Assembly: GCA_947475245.1 (NCBI GenBank)
Contig: CANJLW010000033.1
Location: forward strand, 1 to 51,175
Reading direction: 5' to 3'
Length of the DNA stretch: 51,175 nucleotides
DNA from: Acetobacteraceae bacterium
Lineage (GTDB): Bacteria; Pseudomonadota; Alphaproteobacteria; Acetobacterales; Acetobacteraceae
How positions within the stretch are numbered: position 1 is the stretch's first letter; each line of letters begins with the position of its first letter. The translations under genes and the position numbers were made by a program. Positions 16,128 through 25,374 of the stretch are shown here, one piece after another. The notes under the pieces were generated by a model. That model saw only the letters and a list, made by a program, of their open reading frames with translations, was not told the origin of the DNA and ran no database searches.

Positions 16128-17258
16128 CAAAGCTCTCACCCGTTGACCGGCCTTTTGGTTGTTTCCCTGGAACAGGCGGTCGCCGCGCCGTACTGTTCTT
16201 CCCGCCTCGCCGACGCCGGCGCGCGGGTGATCAAGATCGAACGGCCGGAAGGCGATTTCGCCCGCGGCTACGATAAGGCCGCCAAGGGCCTGTCGAGCTA
16301 TTTTGTCTGGCTGAACCGCGGCAAGGAAAGCCTCGTCGCCGACATCAAGGCACCGGACGACGCGGCGCTGCTCCATCGTATTCTGGCCAAGGCGGATGTG
16401 TTCATCCAAAACCTCGCCCCCGGCGCGGCGGAGCGGTCGGGCTTTGGGTCCGAGGCGTTGCGGGCGAAATACCCGCGCCTGATCACCGTCGATATCTCCG
16501 GTTACGGCGACAGCGGCGATTACGCGACCATGAAGGCCTACGACCTGCTGGTGCAGGCGGAGTCCGGGTTGGCCATGATCACCGGCCACCCCGCCGGCCC
16601 GGGCCGCGTGGGCGTGTCGGCCTGCGACATCGCCTGCGGCATGGCGGCACACGCGGGGGTGCTGGAGGCCCTGATCGCGCGCGGCATAACCGGCCAGGGC
16701 AAGGGCCTGAAGGTCAGCCTGTTCGACGGCATGGCCGATTGGATGAACGTACCGCTCCTCTATTTCGAAGGCACCGGCAAAGCCCCCGAGCGGCTCGGCC
16801 TTGCGCACCCGTCCATCTGCCCCTACGGCGCGTTCCAGACCAAGGACGGCGCGCTGGTGTTGATCAGCATCCAGAACGAGCGGGAATGGGTGGAGTTCTG
16901 CGCGAAATTCATGGACGAGCCAGACCTGTCGACACGCGTCGGGTTTGAAACCAATGTCATCCGCGTGGCCAACCGCGCCGTCGTCGATGCCCATGTCGCC
17001 ACGATCTTCGCCGGCCTGACGCGTGACGAGGCCGCGGCGAAACTGCGCAAGGCCAACGCCGCCTACGGGTTCGTCAACGATGTCGCCGCCTTCTCGCACC
17101 ACCCCGCGCTGCGGCGGGTGACGGTCGCGACGCCAAACGGCCCGGTCGCCATCGCCGCGCCGCCGGTGATTTCCAGCGAGGGGGAACGGGCCTTGGGGCC
17201 GGTGCCGGGGATCGGCGCGCATTCCGAGCGTATCCGCGCGGACTTCGCGGCCCAATAG
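16125..17258 (+). CDS. Class III CoA-transferase (CaiB/BaiF family)
   Basis: The 377-residue protein opens with HPLTGLLVVSLEQAVAAPYC and RLADAGARVIKIERPEGDFAR, followed by NRGKESLVADIK and DVFIQNLAPGAAERSGFG. All of these are typical of formyl-CoA-transferase-like enzymes. The Asp in MKAYDLLVQAESGL corresponds to the catalytic aspartate that forms the acyl anhydride. It would move CoA from a donor such as succinyl-CoA to a carboxylic acid intermediate. The ATG at 16125 has no clear ribosome-binding site and sits within a palindrome. It lies in the monooxygenase neighbourhood and is divergent from the VOC gene. Confidence 0.88.
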   Translation: MQSSHPLTGLLVVSLEQAVAAPYCSSRLADAGARVIKIERPEGDFARGYDKAAKGLSSYFVWLNRGKESLVADIKAPDDAALLHRILAKADVFIQNLAPGAAERSGFGSEALRAKYPRLITVDISGYGDSGDYATMKAYDLLVQAESGLAMITGHPAGPGRVGVSACDIACGMAAHAGVLEALIARGITGQGKGLKVSLFDGMADWMNVPLLYFEGTGKAPERLGLAHPSICPYGAFQTKDGALVLISIQNEREWVEFCAKFMDEPDLSTRVGFETNVIRVANRAVVDAHVATIFAGLTRDEAAAKLRKANAAYGFVNDVAAFSHHPALRRVTVATPNGPVAIAAPPVISSEGERALGPVPGIGAHSERIRADFAAQ

Positions 17259-17265
17259 GGGGGCG

Positions 17266-18501
17266 TCAGGCGCGCTCTCGCCCTCCGACTTCCGGCACCT
17301 TGGCCCAGACCCAGATCAGGTTGGCCAGGACCAGCACGGCCGTGACGGCAAATACCCAGCGGATGCCGACGGTTGCCGCGATCGCGCCGCCGCTCAGCGG
17401 GCCGAGCGTGTTGCCGATGAAGTAGGCGGAGGAGATCAGGCCATAGACCAGGCCTCGATCGGCCGGCGGCGTCAGTCGCCCGACCAGGGCGTTGGCCGCC
17501 GGCAGGACGCCGCCGACGAACAGGCCGAGACCAAATCGTTCGAACACGAACGCGGGATAGCCCAGCGGCAGCGCCATCGGCGCGGTGAACAACGCCGCCC
17601 CCGCCAGGCTGATCAGCAGCACGCGGCGATAGCCGATGGTGTCGCTGCGCCGCCCCAGGATCGGCACCGCCAGCACGCCCGCCAACCCCGTCACCGAAAA
17701 GGCCACCCCGCCCAGCGTCGCGATGTCCGGGCGTTGGCCCAGCATTTCCTGCACGAACAATGTCACCACCGGCTGCACGGCCTGGGTGGCGAACTGCCCC
17801 ATTACCATCACCACAATCAGCGCGATCAGCCCCGGGGAACGCAGCACAACCCGCACCGCCGCGGGCAGCGAGGTCTTACGCCGACTTTCCGGCGGCTTGG
17901 TAAATCGCTCCGGCACCAAAATAAGGGTCACGAGGAAGGCACCCATGCAGATGACACCGGCGAAAAAGAACGGCAACCGATAGCTGCCGGTGACATCCGC
18001 CAACACGCCGCCGATCACCGGCCCGATCAGCGAACCGACCAATTGCCCCGTGCTCATCCACCCCAGGCAGTAGCCCAGCCGTTGCTCGGGTACCTGGGAT
18101 GCGACCATGACGGTAGAGGCGGAGTTGAACCCGGCCAAGGCCCCCATGCCCGCCCGCAGGGCCAACATCTGCCACGGCCCCTGCGCCATCCCCATCAGGC
18201 CGGTGAAAATCGCGATCCCGAAGGTCGAGCGTAGAACCATCAACTTGCGCCCGTAGCGATCCGCCAGCCCACCCCAGATCGGCGCGGTGAAAATCGCCAC
18301 GAACGACGTCGCCGCCGCGAGGACGCCGGCCCAGAGATTGACCGCGCCCGCGGTCTCCACACCCAAATCCGGCAGGAACAGCGGCATGATCGGCGCGACG
18401 ATGCTGAAGGCCACGCTCATGGTGAACTGCACCGCCACCATGCTCCACAGGGTGCGCCGCCAGTTCGGTGACTCGTCGTCGAGGGGGACGCCATCGGACA
18501 T
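17266..18501 (-). CDS. MFS transporter
   Basis: This 411-residue membrane protein has about twelve hydrophobic segments. The major-facilitator signature lies in the loop between segments 2 and 3 (GGLADRYGRKLMVL), with a related one in the second half (GRRSDTIGYRRVLL). It resembles DHA1-type drug or small-molecule exporters (TetA/MdtG-like). It is convergent with the CoA-transferase, 7 bp between stops, and divergent from sspB. It may move substrate or product of the adjoining catabolic cluster, which is inference. ATG 18513 is an alternative start. Confidence 0.85.
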   Translation of the reverse strand: MSDGVPLDDESPNWRRTLWSMVAVQFTMSVAFSIVAPIMPLFLPDLGVETAGAVNLWAGVLAAATSFVAIFTAPIWGGLADRYGRKLMVLRSTFGIAIFTGLMGMAQGPWQMLALRAGMGALAGFNSASTVMVASQVPEQRLGYCLGWMSTGQLVGSLIGPVIGGVLADVTGSYRLPFFFAGVICMGAFLVTLILVPERFTKPPESRRKTSLPAAVRVVLRSPGLIALIVVMVMGQFATQAVQPVVTLFVQEMLGQRPDIATLGGVAFSVTGLAGVLAVPILGRRSDTIGYRRVLLISLAGAALFTAPMALPLGYPAFVFERFGLGLFVGGVLPAANALVGRLTPPADRGLVYGLISSAYFIGNTLGPLSGGAIAATVGIRWVFAVTAVLVLANLIWVWAKVPEVGGRERA

Positions 18502-18623
18502 TGCCCCTAGCATTCGGCGAGCGAGACACGATGTCAAAGGCGACCACAATCGCAGCGCGGGCTTTCCTGCCCACCCCGCTCCGCGCTATCTGTCATATCG
18601 GATCAATATAAAGGCACCCTTGG

Positions 18624-19136
18624 ATGGAAGACGACCAGGAGCAGCGGCCCGAGAGCCTGTTGCCCTACGAGGAATGGATCGAAACGGCGCTGCGCCAGGT
18701 CGTGGTGCAGGCGATCAACCATGTCGGCGTGCACGGGCTGCCTGGTGGTCACCATTTCTATATCACCTTCCGCACCGATCACCCCGGCGTCGTGATCCCG
18801 CCGCGCGTGCGCGCGCAATACCCGCGGGAAATGACCATCGTCCTGCAACATCAGTTCTGGGACCTGCAGTACGATCCCGAAAACCGCATCATCAGCGTCG
18901 GGCTGTCGTTCGGCGGCGTCGGTTCGATCCTGGTCATTCCCATGGATTCCCTGGTCAGCTTCGCCGATCCGCAAATCCGCTATGGCCTGCGGTTCAATCC
19001 GATCATGCCGGATGCGGCGCCCGAGGCCGCGAACGAGGCCGAACCGCCCGCCGCCGAGGAACAAGAAAAGCCTTCCGAAACCCCGCAAGTGGTCAGCCTG
19101 GACGCGTTCCGCCGCCGCACGCCACCGAAGAATTAA
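18624..19136 (+). CDS. sspB: SspB-like ClpXP adaptor (stringent starvation protein B family)
   Basis: The 170-residue protein matches the alphaproteobacterial SspB family. It has LPYEEWIETALRQVVVQAIN at the N-terminus, GGHHFYITFRTDHPGVVIP, MTIVLQHQFWDL, and FGGVGSILVIPMDSLVSFADP. SspB binds ssrA-tagged and other substrates and delivers them to the ClpXP protease. An acidic, proline-rich linker (about residues 132-155) separates this domain from the C-terminal VVSLDAFRRR, which has the character of the tail segment that docks on ClpX. It lies 12 bp upstream of the fumarase gene, the same arrangement often seen in related genomes. Confidence 0.92.
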   Translation: MEDDQEQRPESLLPYEEWIETALRQVVVQAINHVGVHGLPGGHHFYITFRTDHPGVVIPPRVRAQYPREMTIVLQHQFWDLQYDPENRIISVGLSFGGVGSILVIPMDSLVSFADPQIRYGLRFNPIMPDAAPEAANEAEPPAAEEQEKPSETPQVVSLDAFRRRTPPKN

Positions 19137-19148
19137 AGGAGTTCCGCA

Positions 19149-20795
19149 ATGAACGCTCCCGTCGCCCGGCCCTCCGGCTTCCTGTACTCGCCCATGTTCC
19201 CGCTGGGACCCGATCGCACCCCCTGGAAAAAGCTGGACATCGCCGGGGTTCGCACCGTGACCTGCGACGGGCAGACCGTCCTGCGCATCGCGCCCGACGC
19301 GCTCAGCGAACTTGCGGTGCGCGCCTTCCACGATGTGTCGCATTTGCTGCGCCCGGCGCATCTGGCGTCGCTGCGCGCGATCCTCGATGACCCCGAAGCC
19401 AGCGGCAATGACCGCTTCGTGGCGCTCGATCTGCTGAAGAACGCCAATATCGCCGCCGGCGGCGTGCTGCCGATGTGCCAGGATACCGGCACGGCCATCG
19501 TGTTCGGCAAGAAGGGCCAACGCGTTTGGGTCGATGGCGATGAGGAAGAGGCGCTGTCCTGGGGCGTGCATCGCACCTATACCGAAACCAACCTGCGCTA
19601 TTCGCAGATGGCCCCGCTGTCGATGTTCGACGAGGTCAATACCGGCAACAACCTGCCGGTGCAGTTCGACATCATGGCGGCCCCAGGCGATCATCACGCC
19701 GACGAATTCCATCTGATGTTCGTCGCCAAGGGCGGCGGCAGCGCCAACAAGACCTTCCTGTTCCAGGAAACCCGCGCGATCCTGTCGCCGGAACGCCTCG
19801 CGAAGTTCATCGAAACCAAGATGAAGACGCTGGGTACTTCCGCCTGCCCGCCGTACCATCTGGCGATCGTAATCGGTGGCACCTCGGCCGAAATGACGCT
19901 GAAGACGGTGAAGCTTGCCTCCACCAAATGGCTCGACACCTTGCCGACAACGGGCGGCAAGGCCGGGCATGCCTTCCGCGATGTCGAGATGGAACAGAAG
20001 ATCCTCGAAATCTCACGCAATATCGGCATCGGCGCGCAGTTCGGCGGCAAATATTTCTGCCACGACGTTCGTGTGATCCGCCTTGCCCGCCACGGCGCGT
20101 CGTTGCCGGTCGGCATCGGCGTGTCGTGCAGCGCCGACCGTCAGATCATGGCGAAGATCACGCCGGAAGGCGTGTTCCTGGAACAACTCGAAACCGATCC
20201 GGCGAAGTATCTGCCCGAAACGACCGACGACCATCTGGGCGACGACAGCGTGATCGTCGACCTGAATCGTCCGATGGAAGAAATCCGCGCCCAGTTGTCC
20301 GCCTATCCGGTGAAAACCCGGCTGCTGCTGAACGGCACGATGGTGGTGGCGCGCGACATCGCGCATGCGAAGTTGAAGGAACGGCTGGACAGCGGCGCCG
20401 GACTGCCGGGCTACCTGAAGAACCATCCGGTCTATTACGCGGGCCCCGCCAAGACCCCCACCGGCATGGCCACCGGCAGCTTCGGCCCCACCACCGCCGG
20501 ACGCATGGACAGCTACGTCGCCGAATTCCAGGCCGCCGGAGGGTCGTTGGTCATGCTGGCCAAGGGCAACCGCTCCAAGGCCGTCAAGGACGCTTGCAAG
20601 GCCCATGGCGGCTTCTACCTCGGCTCCGTCGGCGGCCCCGCCGCCCGCCTGGCACAAGACTGCATCCGCAAGGTGGAAGTGCTGGAGTATCCGGAACTCG
20701 GCATGGAAGCCGTCTGGCGGATCGAAGTGGAAAATTTCCCTGCGTTCATCGTCATGGATGACAAGGGCAACGATTTCTACGAGGGGATGGAGTAG
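19149..20795 (+). CDS. fumA: Class I fumarate hydratase (iron-sulfur fumarase)
   Basis: The enzyme interconverts fumarate and malate in the TCA cycle using an oxygen-sensitive [4Fe-4S] cluster. The 548-residue length is that of the single-chain FumA/FumB type, with both domains present. [20 protein letters not shown] supplies one cluster Cys; the Cys in [19 protein letters not shown] and that in [14 protein letters not shown] are the probable others. The C-terminal domain has [26 protein letters not shown] lies 8 bp before the ATG. It can take up the fumarate released by the homogentisate pathway encoded further right. Confidence 0.93.
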   Translation: MNAPVARPSGFLYSPMFPLGPDRTPWKKLDIAGVRTVTCDGQTVLRIAPDALSELAVRAFHDVSHLLRPAHLASLRAILDDPEASGNDRFVALDLLKNANIAAGGVLPMCQDTGTAIVFGKKGQRVWVDGDEEEALSWGVHRTYTETNLRYSQMAPLSMFDEVNTGNNLPVQFDIMAAPGDHHADEFHLMFVAKGGGSANKTFLFQETRAILSPERLAKFIETKMKTLGTSACPPYHLAIVIGGTSAEMTLKTVKLASTKWLDTLPTTGGKAGHAFRDVEMEQKILEISRNIGIGAQFGGKYFCHDVRVIRLARHGASLPVGIGVSCSADRQIMAKITPEGVFLEQLETDPAKYLPETTDDHLGDDSVIVDLNRPMEEIRAQLSAYPVKTRLLLNGTMVVARDIAHAKLKERLDSGAGLPGYLKNHPVYYAGPAKTPTGMATGSFGPTTAGRMDSYVAEFQAAGGSLVMLAKGNRSKAVKDACKAHGGFYLGSVGGPAARLAQDCIRKVEVLEYPELGMEAVWRIEVENFPAFIVMDDKGNDFYEGME

Positions 20796-20881
20796 GGGGG
20801 AGACTCGCCCAATCCCCCCAACCCGTGGCAAACTCCCCCTACGATGCCGGAACACGTGCCGCACCAGGGGGAATAGCCACG

Positions 20882-23203
20882 ATGAACGCAATCCAGACCA
20901 AATCCGTCCGCCGACGTGAGGACGAGCGTCTGCTGACCGGCGGAGGCAACTATGCCTCCGACGGCAAGGCCCCCGGCACGCTGACCACTGTTTTCGTCCG
21001 CTCCCCGCATGCCCATGCCATGATCGTCAGCCTCGATGTCGCGGCCGCGAAAGCGATGCCCGGCGTCGTCGCGGTCTACACCCATGCGGACCTGACGGAT
21101 GTCGCCCCGATTCCGGGCGGTCTCGGCTTCACCCGCCCCGACGGCAGCCCCTCCGCCAAATCGGACCGCCCGCTGCTGGTCAAGGACCGGGTCCGCTTCG
21201 TCGGCGAACCCGTCGCCGCGATCATCGCCGAATCCCGCGCCGCCGCGATGGAAGCGGCCGAAGCCGTCCTGGTCGAATACAGCGAACTGCCCGTCGTCAC
21301 CGACGCGCTCGACGCGCAAAAGCTCGGCGCCCCCGCCGTCTGGGACGAATACCCCGATAACATCGGCTTCCTGTGGAAGCGCGGCGACGCCGACCTGACG
21401 GACGCCAACATCAAAGCCGCCGCCCACGTCACGAAGCTGAATTTCACCGTCTCCCGCGTCACCGCCAACACCATGGAACCGCGCGGCGTCTGGGCGGAAA
21501 TCGGCCCTGACGGCCGCCCGGTCGTGCATGCCGCGCACCAATCGCCGTTCAACCTGCGCAACGGCATGGCGAAGGACAATTTCAACATCGCCGCCACCGA
21601 CCTGCGTGTCGTCCCCGGCGACGTCGGCGGTTCCTTCGGCATGAAATCCGGCGTGCATATCGAGGAAGTTTTCGCCACCTGGGCCGCCCGCCGGCTCAAC
21701 CGCCCGGTGCGCTGGATCGCCGATCGCACCGAAGGCTTCCTGACCGACGAACAAGCCCGCGAAATGCACATCACCGCCGAACTGGCGATGGATGCCGACG
21801 GCAAATTCACCGCCCTGAAGCTCCGCTGGGACTGCAACCTCGGCGCCTATAACTCCGGCCGGTCCGGCTGGGGCGTCGGCAATATCGGCGGCATCGCGGG
21901 CGTCTACGACATCCCCGCCATCGCCGCGCAGGTCTGCGGCGTCATGACCCACACCGTGCCCACCGCCGCCTATCGCGGCGCCGGCCGGCCCGAAGCCACC
22001 TATGCCATCGAACGCCTGATCGACGTCGCCGCCCGCGAACTCGGCATTTCCCCCTATGAACTCCGCCGCCGCAACCTGATCCCGCCGGAGGCAATGCCCT
22101 ACAAAACCGCCCTGACCTTCCTGTACGATTGTGGGGAGTTCGAGGGCAACATGCAGAAAGCCGCCGAACTGGCCGAACTCGACAGCTTCCCCGCCCGCAA
22201 GGCCGAAGCCGCCGCACGCGGCGCGCTGCTGGGAATCGGCATCTGTAACTGCATCGAGGTCGCCGGCGGCCCCTTCCTGCGCCCGGCGAAAGACCTGTCC
22301 GAACTGCGCCTGAACGAAGACGGCACGCTGATCCTGCGCTCCGGCTCCATGTCCGTCGGGCAGGGCCTGGAAACCACCATGACGCAACTCGTTTCGGATC
22401 GCTTCGGCATCCCGATCGAGCAGGTGATCTGGCAAGGCGGCGATACCGACCTGCTGCCGCGCGGCAAGGGCAATGGCGGCTCCGGCGCGCTCTGCATCGG
22501 CGGCTCCGCCGTCATGCTCGCCGTCGATAAAGTCATCGACAAGGCCAAGCGCATCGCCTCCGAACTGCTGGAAGCCGCCATCGTCGACGTCGAACTCGAT
22601 AACGGTCGCTTCCGGATCGCCGGCACCGACCGATCCGTGTCGCTCGCCGATATCGGGCGCGCCGCGAACGACCCGAACCATATCCCGCCCGGCGAGGAAG
22701 GCGGACTGGTTGAATCCGGCGAATTCACCCCCACCGCCGTCACCTTCCCGAACGGCACGCATATCTGCGAAGTCGAAATCGACCCGGAAACCGGCGTCAC
22801 CAAAATCGTGCGTTACAGCGCGGTGGAAGAACTGGGCAAAGTGCTGAACCCGCTGATCGTCGCCGGCCAGATCCACGGCGGCGTCGTTCAGGGCGTCGGC
22901 CAGGCACTCGGCGAAATCATCATGCACGACACCCAATCCGGCCAGATGGTGACGGCGTCGTTCATGGACTACCAGATGCCGCGCGCCGACGAATACCCGG
23001 AATTCCGCCTCGCCACCCGCGAGGTCCCCACCAAGGTGAACCCCCTCGGGGCAAAGGGCGTGGGCGAAGCCGGAACCGTGGGCGCTCTGGGTGCGGCGAT
23101 GAATGCCATCAACGACGCGCTCGCCGATGTCGGCATCCGCCATTTCGACATGCCGGCAACACCCGGACGGGTCTGGGAAGCCATCCGGGCGGCGCGCGGC
23201 TGA
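20882..23203 (+). CDS. Xanthine dehydrogenase-family molybdenum subunit (CoxL-like), stand-alone
   Basis: This 773-residue large subunit belongs to the molybdenum-cytosine-dinucleotide hydroxylases (aldehyde, xanthine and CO dehydrogenase group). It shows the N-terminal a/b hammerhead (RREDERLLTGGGNYASDG), VGGSFGMKSGVHIEE, the active-site loop AYRGAGRPEATYAIER, and GVGEAGTVGALGAAMN with the catalytic Glu. The AYRGAGRPE loop is not the AYRCSFR loop of true CO dehydrogenase, so another substrate is expected. Start 20882 follows GGGGGA; the frame from 20825 is unlikely. The FAD (CoxM) and [2Fe-2S] (CoxS) subunits are not adjacent, which is unusual. Confidence 0.87.
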   Translation: MNAIQTKSVRRREDERLLTGGGNYASDGKAPGTLTTVFVRSPHAHAMIVSLDVAAAKAMPGVVAVYTHADLTDVAPIPGGLGFTRPDGSPSAKSDRPLLVKDRVRFVGEPVAAIIAESRAAAMEAAEAVLVEYSELPVVTDALDAQKLGAPAVWDEYPDNIGFLWKRGDADLTDANIKAAAHVTKLNFTVSRVTANTMEPRGVWAEIGPDGRPVVHAAHQSPFNLRNGMAKDNFNIAATDLRVVPGDVGGSFGMKSGVHIEEVFATWAARRLNRPVRWIADRTEGFLTDEQAREMHITAELAMDADGKFTALKLRWDCNLGAYNSGRSGWGVGNIGGIAGVYDIPAIAAQVCGVMTHTVPTAAYRGAGRPEATYAIERLIDVAARELGISPYELRRRNLIPPEAMPYKTALTFLYDCGEFEGNMQKAAELAELDSFPARKAEAAARGALLGIGICNCIEVAGGPFLRPAKDLSELRLNEDGTLILRSGSMSVGQGLETTMTQLVSDRFGIPIEQVIWQGGDTDLLPRGKGNGGSGALCIGGSAVMLAVDKVIDKAKRIASELLEAAIVDVELDNGRFRIAGTDRSVSLADIGRAANDPNHIPPGEEGGLVESGEFTPTAVTFPNGTHICEVEIDPETGVTKIVRYSAVEELGKVLNPLIVAGQIHGGVVQGVGQALGEIIMHDTQSGQMVTASFMDYQMPRADEYPEFRLATREVPTKVNPLGAKGVGEAGTVGALGAAMNAINDALADVGIRHFDMPATPGRVWEAIRAARG

Positions 23204-23210
23204 TCGACTG

Positions 23211-24641
23211 CTATCCCGCCAACGCCGCCTCCACCCCGGCGGCGTAGTCGGGATGCACCTTGGCGAACAGGGCCAATTGCCGGTCAACGATCGGCTTTGG
23301 CACCCCCGCCATTGATGCCACGATATTCGCGTACAGACGGTGCCGCTGATCCGCGTCGAACAGCCCGAACAACGCCCGCGCCTGACTGAAATCGTCGTTT
23401 CCGACTCGATGATCGTAACGATCCGCGTCGCCGGAAATACGCAACGGCGGCTCCCGATAGGCCGGGTCCTGCTTCGCTCCACCCATGGAGTTCGGCTCGT
23501 AATACGCATCGGGATTGGACGGCGACGGCGTGAACTTCATCGACCCATCCTTGTGATACGTATGCACCGGGCATCGCGGCGCATTCACCGGCAAGGCCTC
23601 GTAATGCGTCCCCAGACGGTGGCGATGCGCGTCGGCATAGGCGAAAATGCGCGCCTGCAACATTTTATCCGGTGAGAACCCGATCCCGCGCACGATATTC
23701 GACGGGGAAAACGCCACCTGCTCGATCTCCGCGAAATAATTCTCCGCGTTGCGATTCAGTTCCATCGTGCCGACTTCGATCAACGGATAGTCGCCGTGCG
23801 GCCAAACCTTGGTCAGATCGAACGGATTGTACGGAGTCCGCTCCGCATCCAGTTCCGGCATGACCTGAATGCACACGCGCCAACGCGGGAAATCCCCCCG
23901 TTCCAACGCATCGAACAAATCCGCCTGCGTCGATTCACGCGTCCGGCCCACCACCGCCGCTGCTTCCGCGTTGGTCCAATGCGCGTGGCCCTGCAACGTC
24001 TTAAAGTGGAACTTGGTCCAGAACCGCTCCCCTTTCGCGTTCAGCAGGCTGAACGTGTGCGACCCGTAGCCGTTGATGTGCCGCACATCCGTCGGCAATC
24101 CCCGGTCGGAGAACAAGATCGTCACCTGATGGATACTCTCCGGACTCAGCGACCAAAAATCCCACATGGCGGTGGGAGAACGCTGGTTGGTCTTCGGATG
24201 CCGCTTCTGCGTGTGGATGAAGTCCGCGAACTTCAGAGGATCACGGGCGAAGAAGACCGGTGTGTTGTTACCCACCAAATCCCAGTTGCCCTCCTCGGTA
24301 TAGAACTTCACCGCGAACCCGCGCACGTCCCGCTCCGCGTCCGCCGCGCCCGCCTCTCCGGCAACGTTGGAAAACCGCGCGATCAGATCCGTCTTCTTGC
24401 CCACCGCGGCAAACAGCTTGGCCTGGCTGTACTGCGTGATGTCGTTGGTAACCGTAAACGTCCCGTGCGCGCCCCAACCCTTGGCATGCACAACGCGTTC
24501 GGCGATACGCTCCCGGTTGAGGTGAGCGAGCCTCTCGATCAACTGATAATCCTGCAACAGGACCGGCCCACGCGGCCCGGCTGTCAGAGAATTCTGGTTG
24601 TCGGCGATCGGCGCACCGGCCGTCGTGGTCTGCGTTGCCAT
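23211..24641 (-). CDS. katA: Monofunctional heme catalase
   Basis: The 476-residue protein is a small-subunit catalase that breaks hydrogen peroxide into water and oxygen. The distal His lies in [13 protein letters not shown]; the active-site Asn is in [18 protein letters not shown]; the proximal heme tyrosine is in [19 protein letters not shown]-binding-type sequence ([13 protein letters not shown]) is also present. GGGAG precedes the ATG at 24641 at a suitable distance. An inverted repeat lies 62 bp upstream. It is downstream of, and on the same strand as, a MarR-family gene, with 106 bp between them. Confidence 0.95.
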   Translation of the reverse strand: MATQTTTAGAPIADNQNSLTAGPRGPVLLQDYQLIERLAHLNRERIAERVVHAKGWGAHGTFTVTNDITQYSQAKLFAAVGKKTDLIARFSNVAGEAGAADAERDVRGFAVKFYTEEGNWDLVGNNTPVFFARDPLKFADFIHTQKRHPKTNQRSPTAMWDFWSLSPESIHQVTILFSDRGLPTDVRHINGYGSHTFSLLNAKGERFWTKFHFKTLQGHAHWTNAEAAAVVGRTRESTQADLFDALERGDFPRWRVCIQVMPELDAERTPYNPFDLTKVWPHGDYPLIEVGTMELNRNAENYFAEIEQVAFSPSNIVRGIGFSPDKMLQARIFAYADAHRHRLGTHYEALPVNAPRCPVHTYHKDGSMKFTPSPSNPDAYYEPNSMGGAKQDPAYREPPLRISGDADRYDHRVGNDDFSQARALFGLFDADQRHRLYANIVASMAGVPKPIVDRQLALFAKVHPDYAAGVEAALAG

Positions 24642-24702
24642 GAATAGCACTCCCGTTGAGCTCGTCTCGTTAAGCTCACATAGGGTGCGCGTCGGCGGGA
24701 CA

Positions 24703-24717
24703 ATCGGTCCAACCGAT
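24703..24717. promoter_or_regulatory. Inverted repeat upstream of the catalase gene
   Basis: ATCGGT-CCA-ACCGAT forms a perfect 6-bp inverted repeat with a 3-bp spacer in an A/T-rich stretch between the MarR gene and catalase. Its position suits an operator for a peroxide or MarR-type regulator. It does not match the OxyR consensus well. Confidence 0.4.
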
Positions 24718-24747
24718 AATTTTCGTCTATATGATCGTTAAAATCGA

Positions 24748-25245
24748 TTAATTGTCGTCGGCGGCCTGCTGCCGAGCCATATGCGCGTTCACCTTGGCGA
24801 GCAATCGCCCGAGCGTCGCCCATTCCGCCGCCGTGACCCCGGATGACACCAGCGCCTCGGTCTCCCGGCTTGTGGACACCAGCTTTTGCACCAGGCCCTG
24901 GCCCTTGCGCGTTACCTTCAACTGCTTGGACCGTTGGTCCCGCGGATTCACATCCTGCCGGATCAGCCCCCTTCCCGTCAGACTGCTCGCCGCTCGGCTG
25001 ATCTTCACCTTGTCCATCGTCGCCTTGTCGATAATCTCACCGGGCGACATCACGCCGAACCGGTTGATCGTCATCAGCACCTGACATTCCGCGACCGATA
25101 GATCAAAGCCTTCGTCGTACGCGTGGGAATAAACCCGCGCTACATGCTGAGCGGCGACGGCAAGCCGGTGCGGCACAAATTCTTCAAGACGAAACTCATC
25201 GCCTCCCCCGTTAGCGGGGGGTTTACTGTCACGCTTCCCAGCCAT
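24748..25245 (-). CDS. MarR-family transcriptional regulator
   Basis: The 165-residue protein has the MarR winged helix-turn-helix. LSVAECQVLMTINRFGVMSPG holds the start of the DNA-binding fold, IIDKATMDKVKISRAASSLTGRGLI the recognition helix, and RDQRSKQLKVTRKGQ the wing. ATG 25245 follows GAGG; ATG 25266, seven codons upstream, is an alternative. It is transcribed away from the homogentisate operon, an arrangement used by many MarR proteins that repress the neighbouring aromatic-catabolism genes and respond to a pathway intermediate. It may also act on the catalase gene downstream. Both targets are inferred. Confidence 0.88.
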   Translation of the reverse strand: MAGKRDSKPPANGGGDEFRLEEFVPHRLAVAAQHVARVYSHAYDEGFDLSVAECQVLMTINRFGVMSPGEIIDKATMDKVKISRAASSLTGRGLIRQDVNPRDQRSKQLKVTRKGQGLVQKLVSTSRETEALVSSGVTAAEWATLGRLLAKVNAHMARQQAADDN

Positions 25246-25266
25246 GGAGAATAATACCTCTGCCAT

Positions 25267-25294
25267 CCAATTGGTTAATGGTAAGACATATACT
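25267..25294 (+). promoter_or_regulatory. Candidate promoter and operator for the homogentisate operon
   Basis: TATACT at 25289-25294 is a good -10 element for rightward transcription. The perfect palindrome CCAATTGG at 25267-25274 lies where the -35 region should be, so a bound MarR dimer would block the promoter. The start codon of hmgA is about 80 bp downstream. Confidence 0.4.
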
Positions 25295-25374
25295 CCGGCA
25301 TGAAAACCCAGGCTCCCGCGACGCCTTGCATCCAAGCTGCTACACTCCGCCCGGGCGACGGGGCGGGAGGAAGC

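Noticed and set aside
20777-23509. 910-residue minus-strand frame
   Set aside because: It is antisense to the CoxL-like gene, which has all its conserved motifs on the plus strand; the long opening reflects codon bias.
24650-24750. OxyR-binding site upstream of catalase
   Set aside because: The spacing and ATAG/CTAT elements of the OxyR consensus are not met; only the separate 6-bp inverted repeat was kept.
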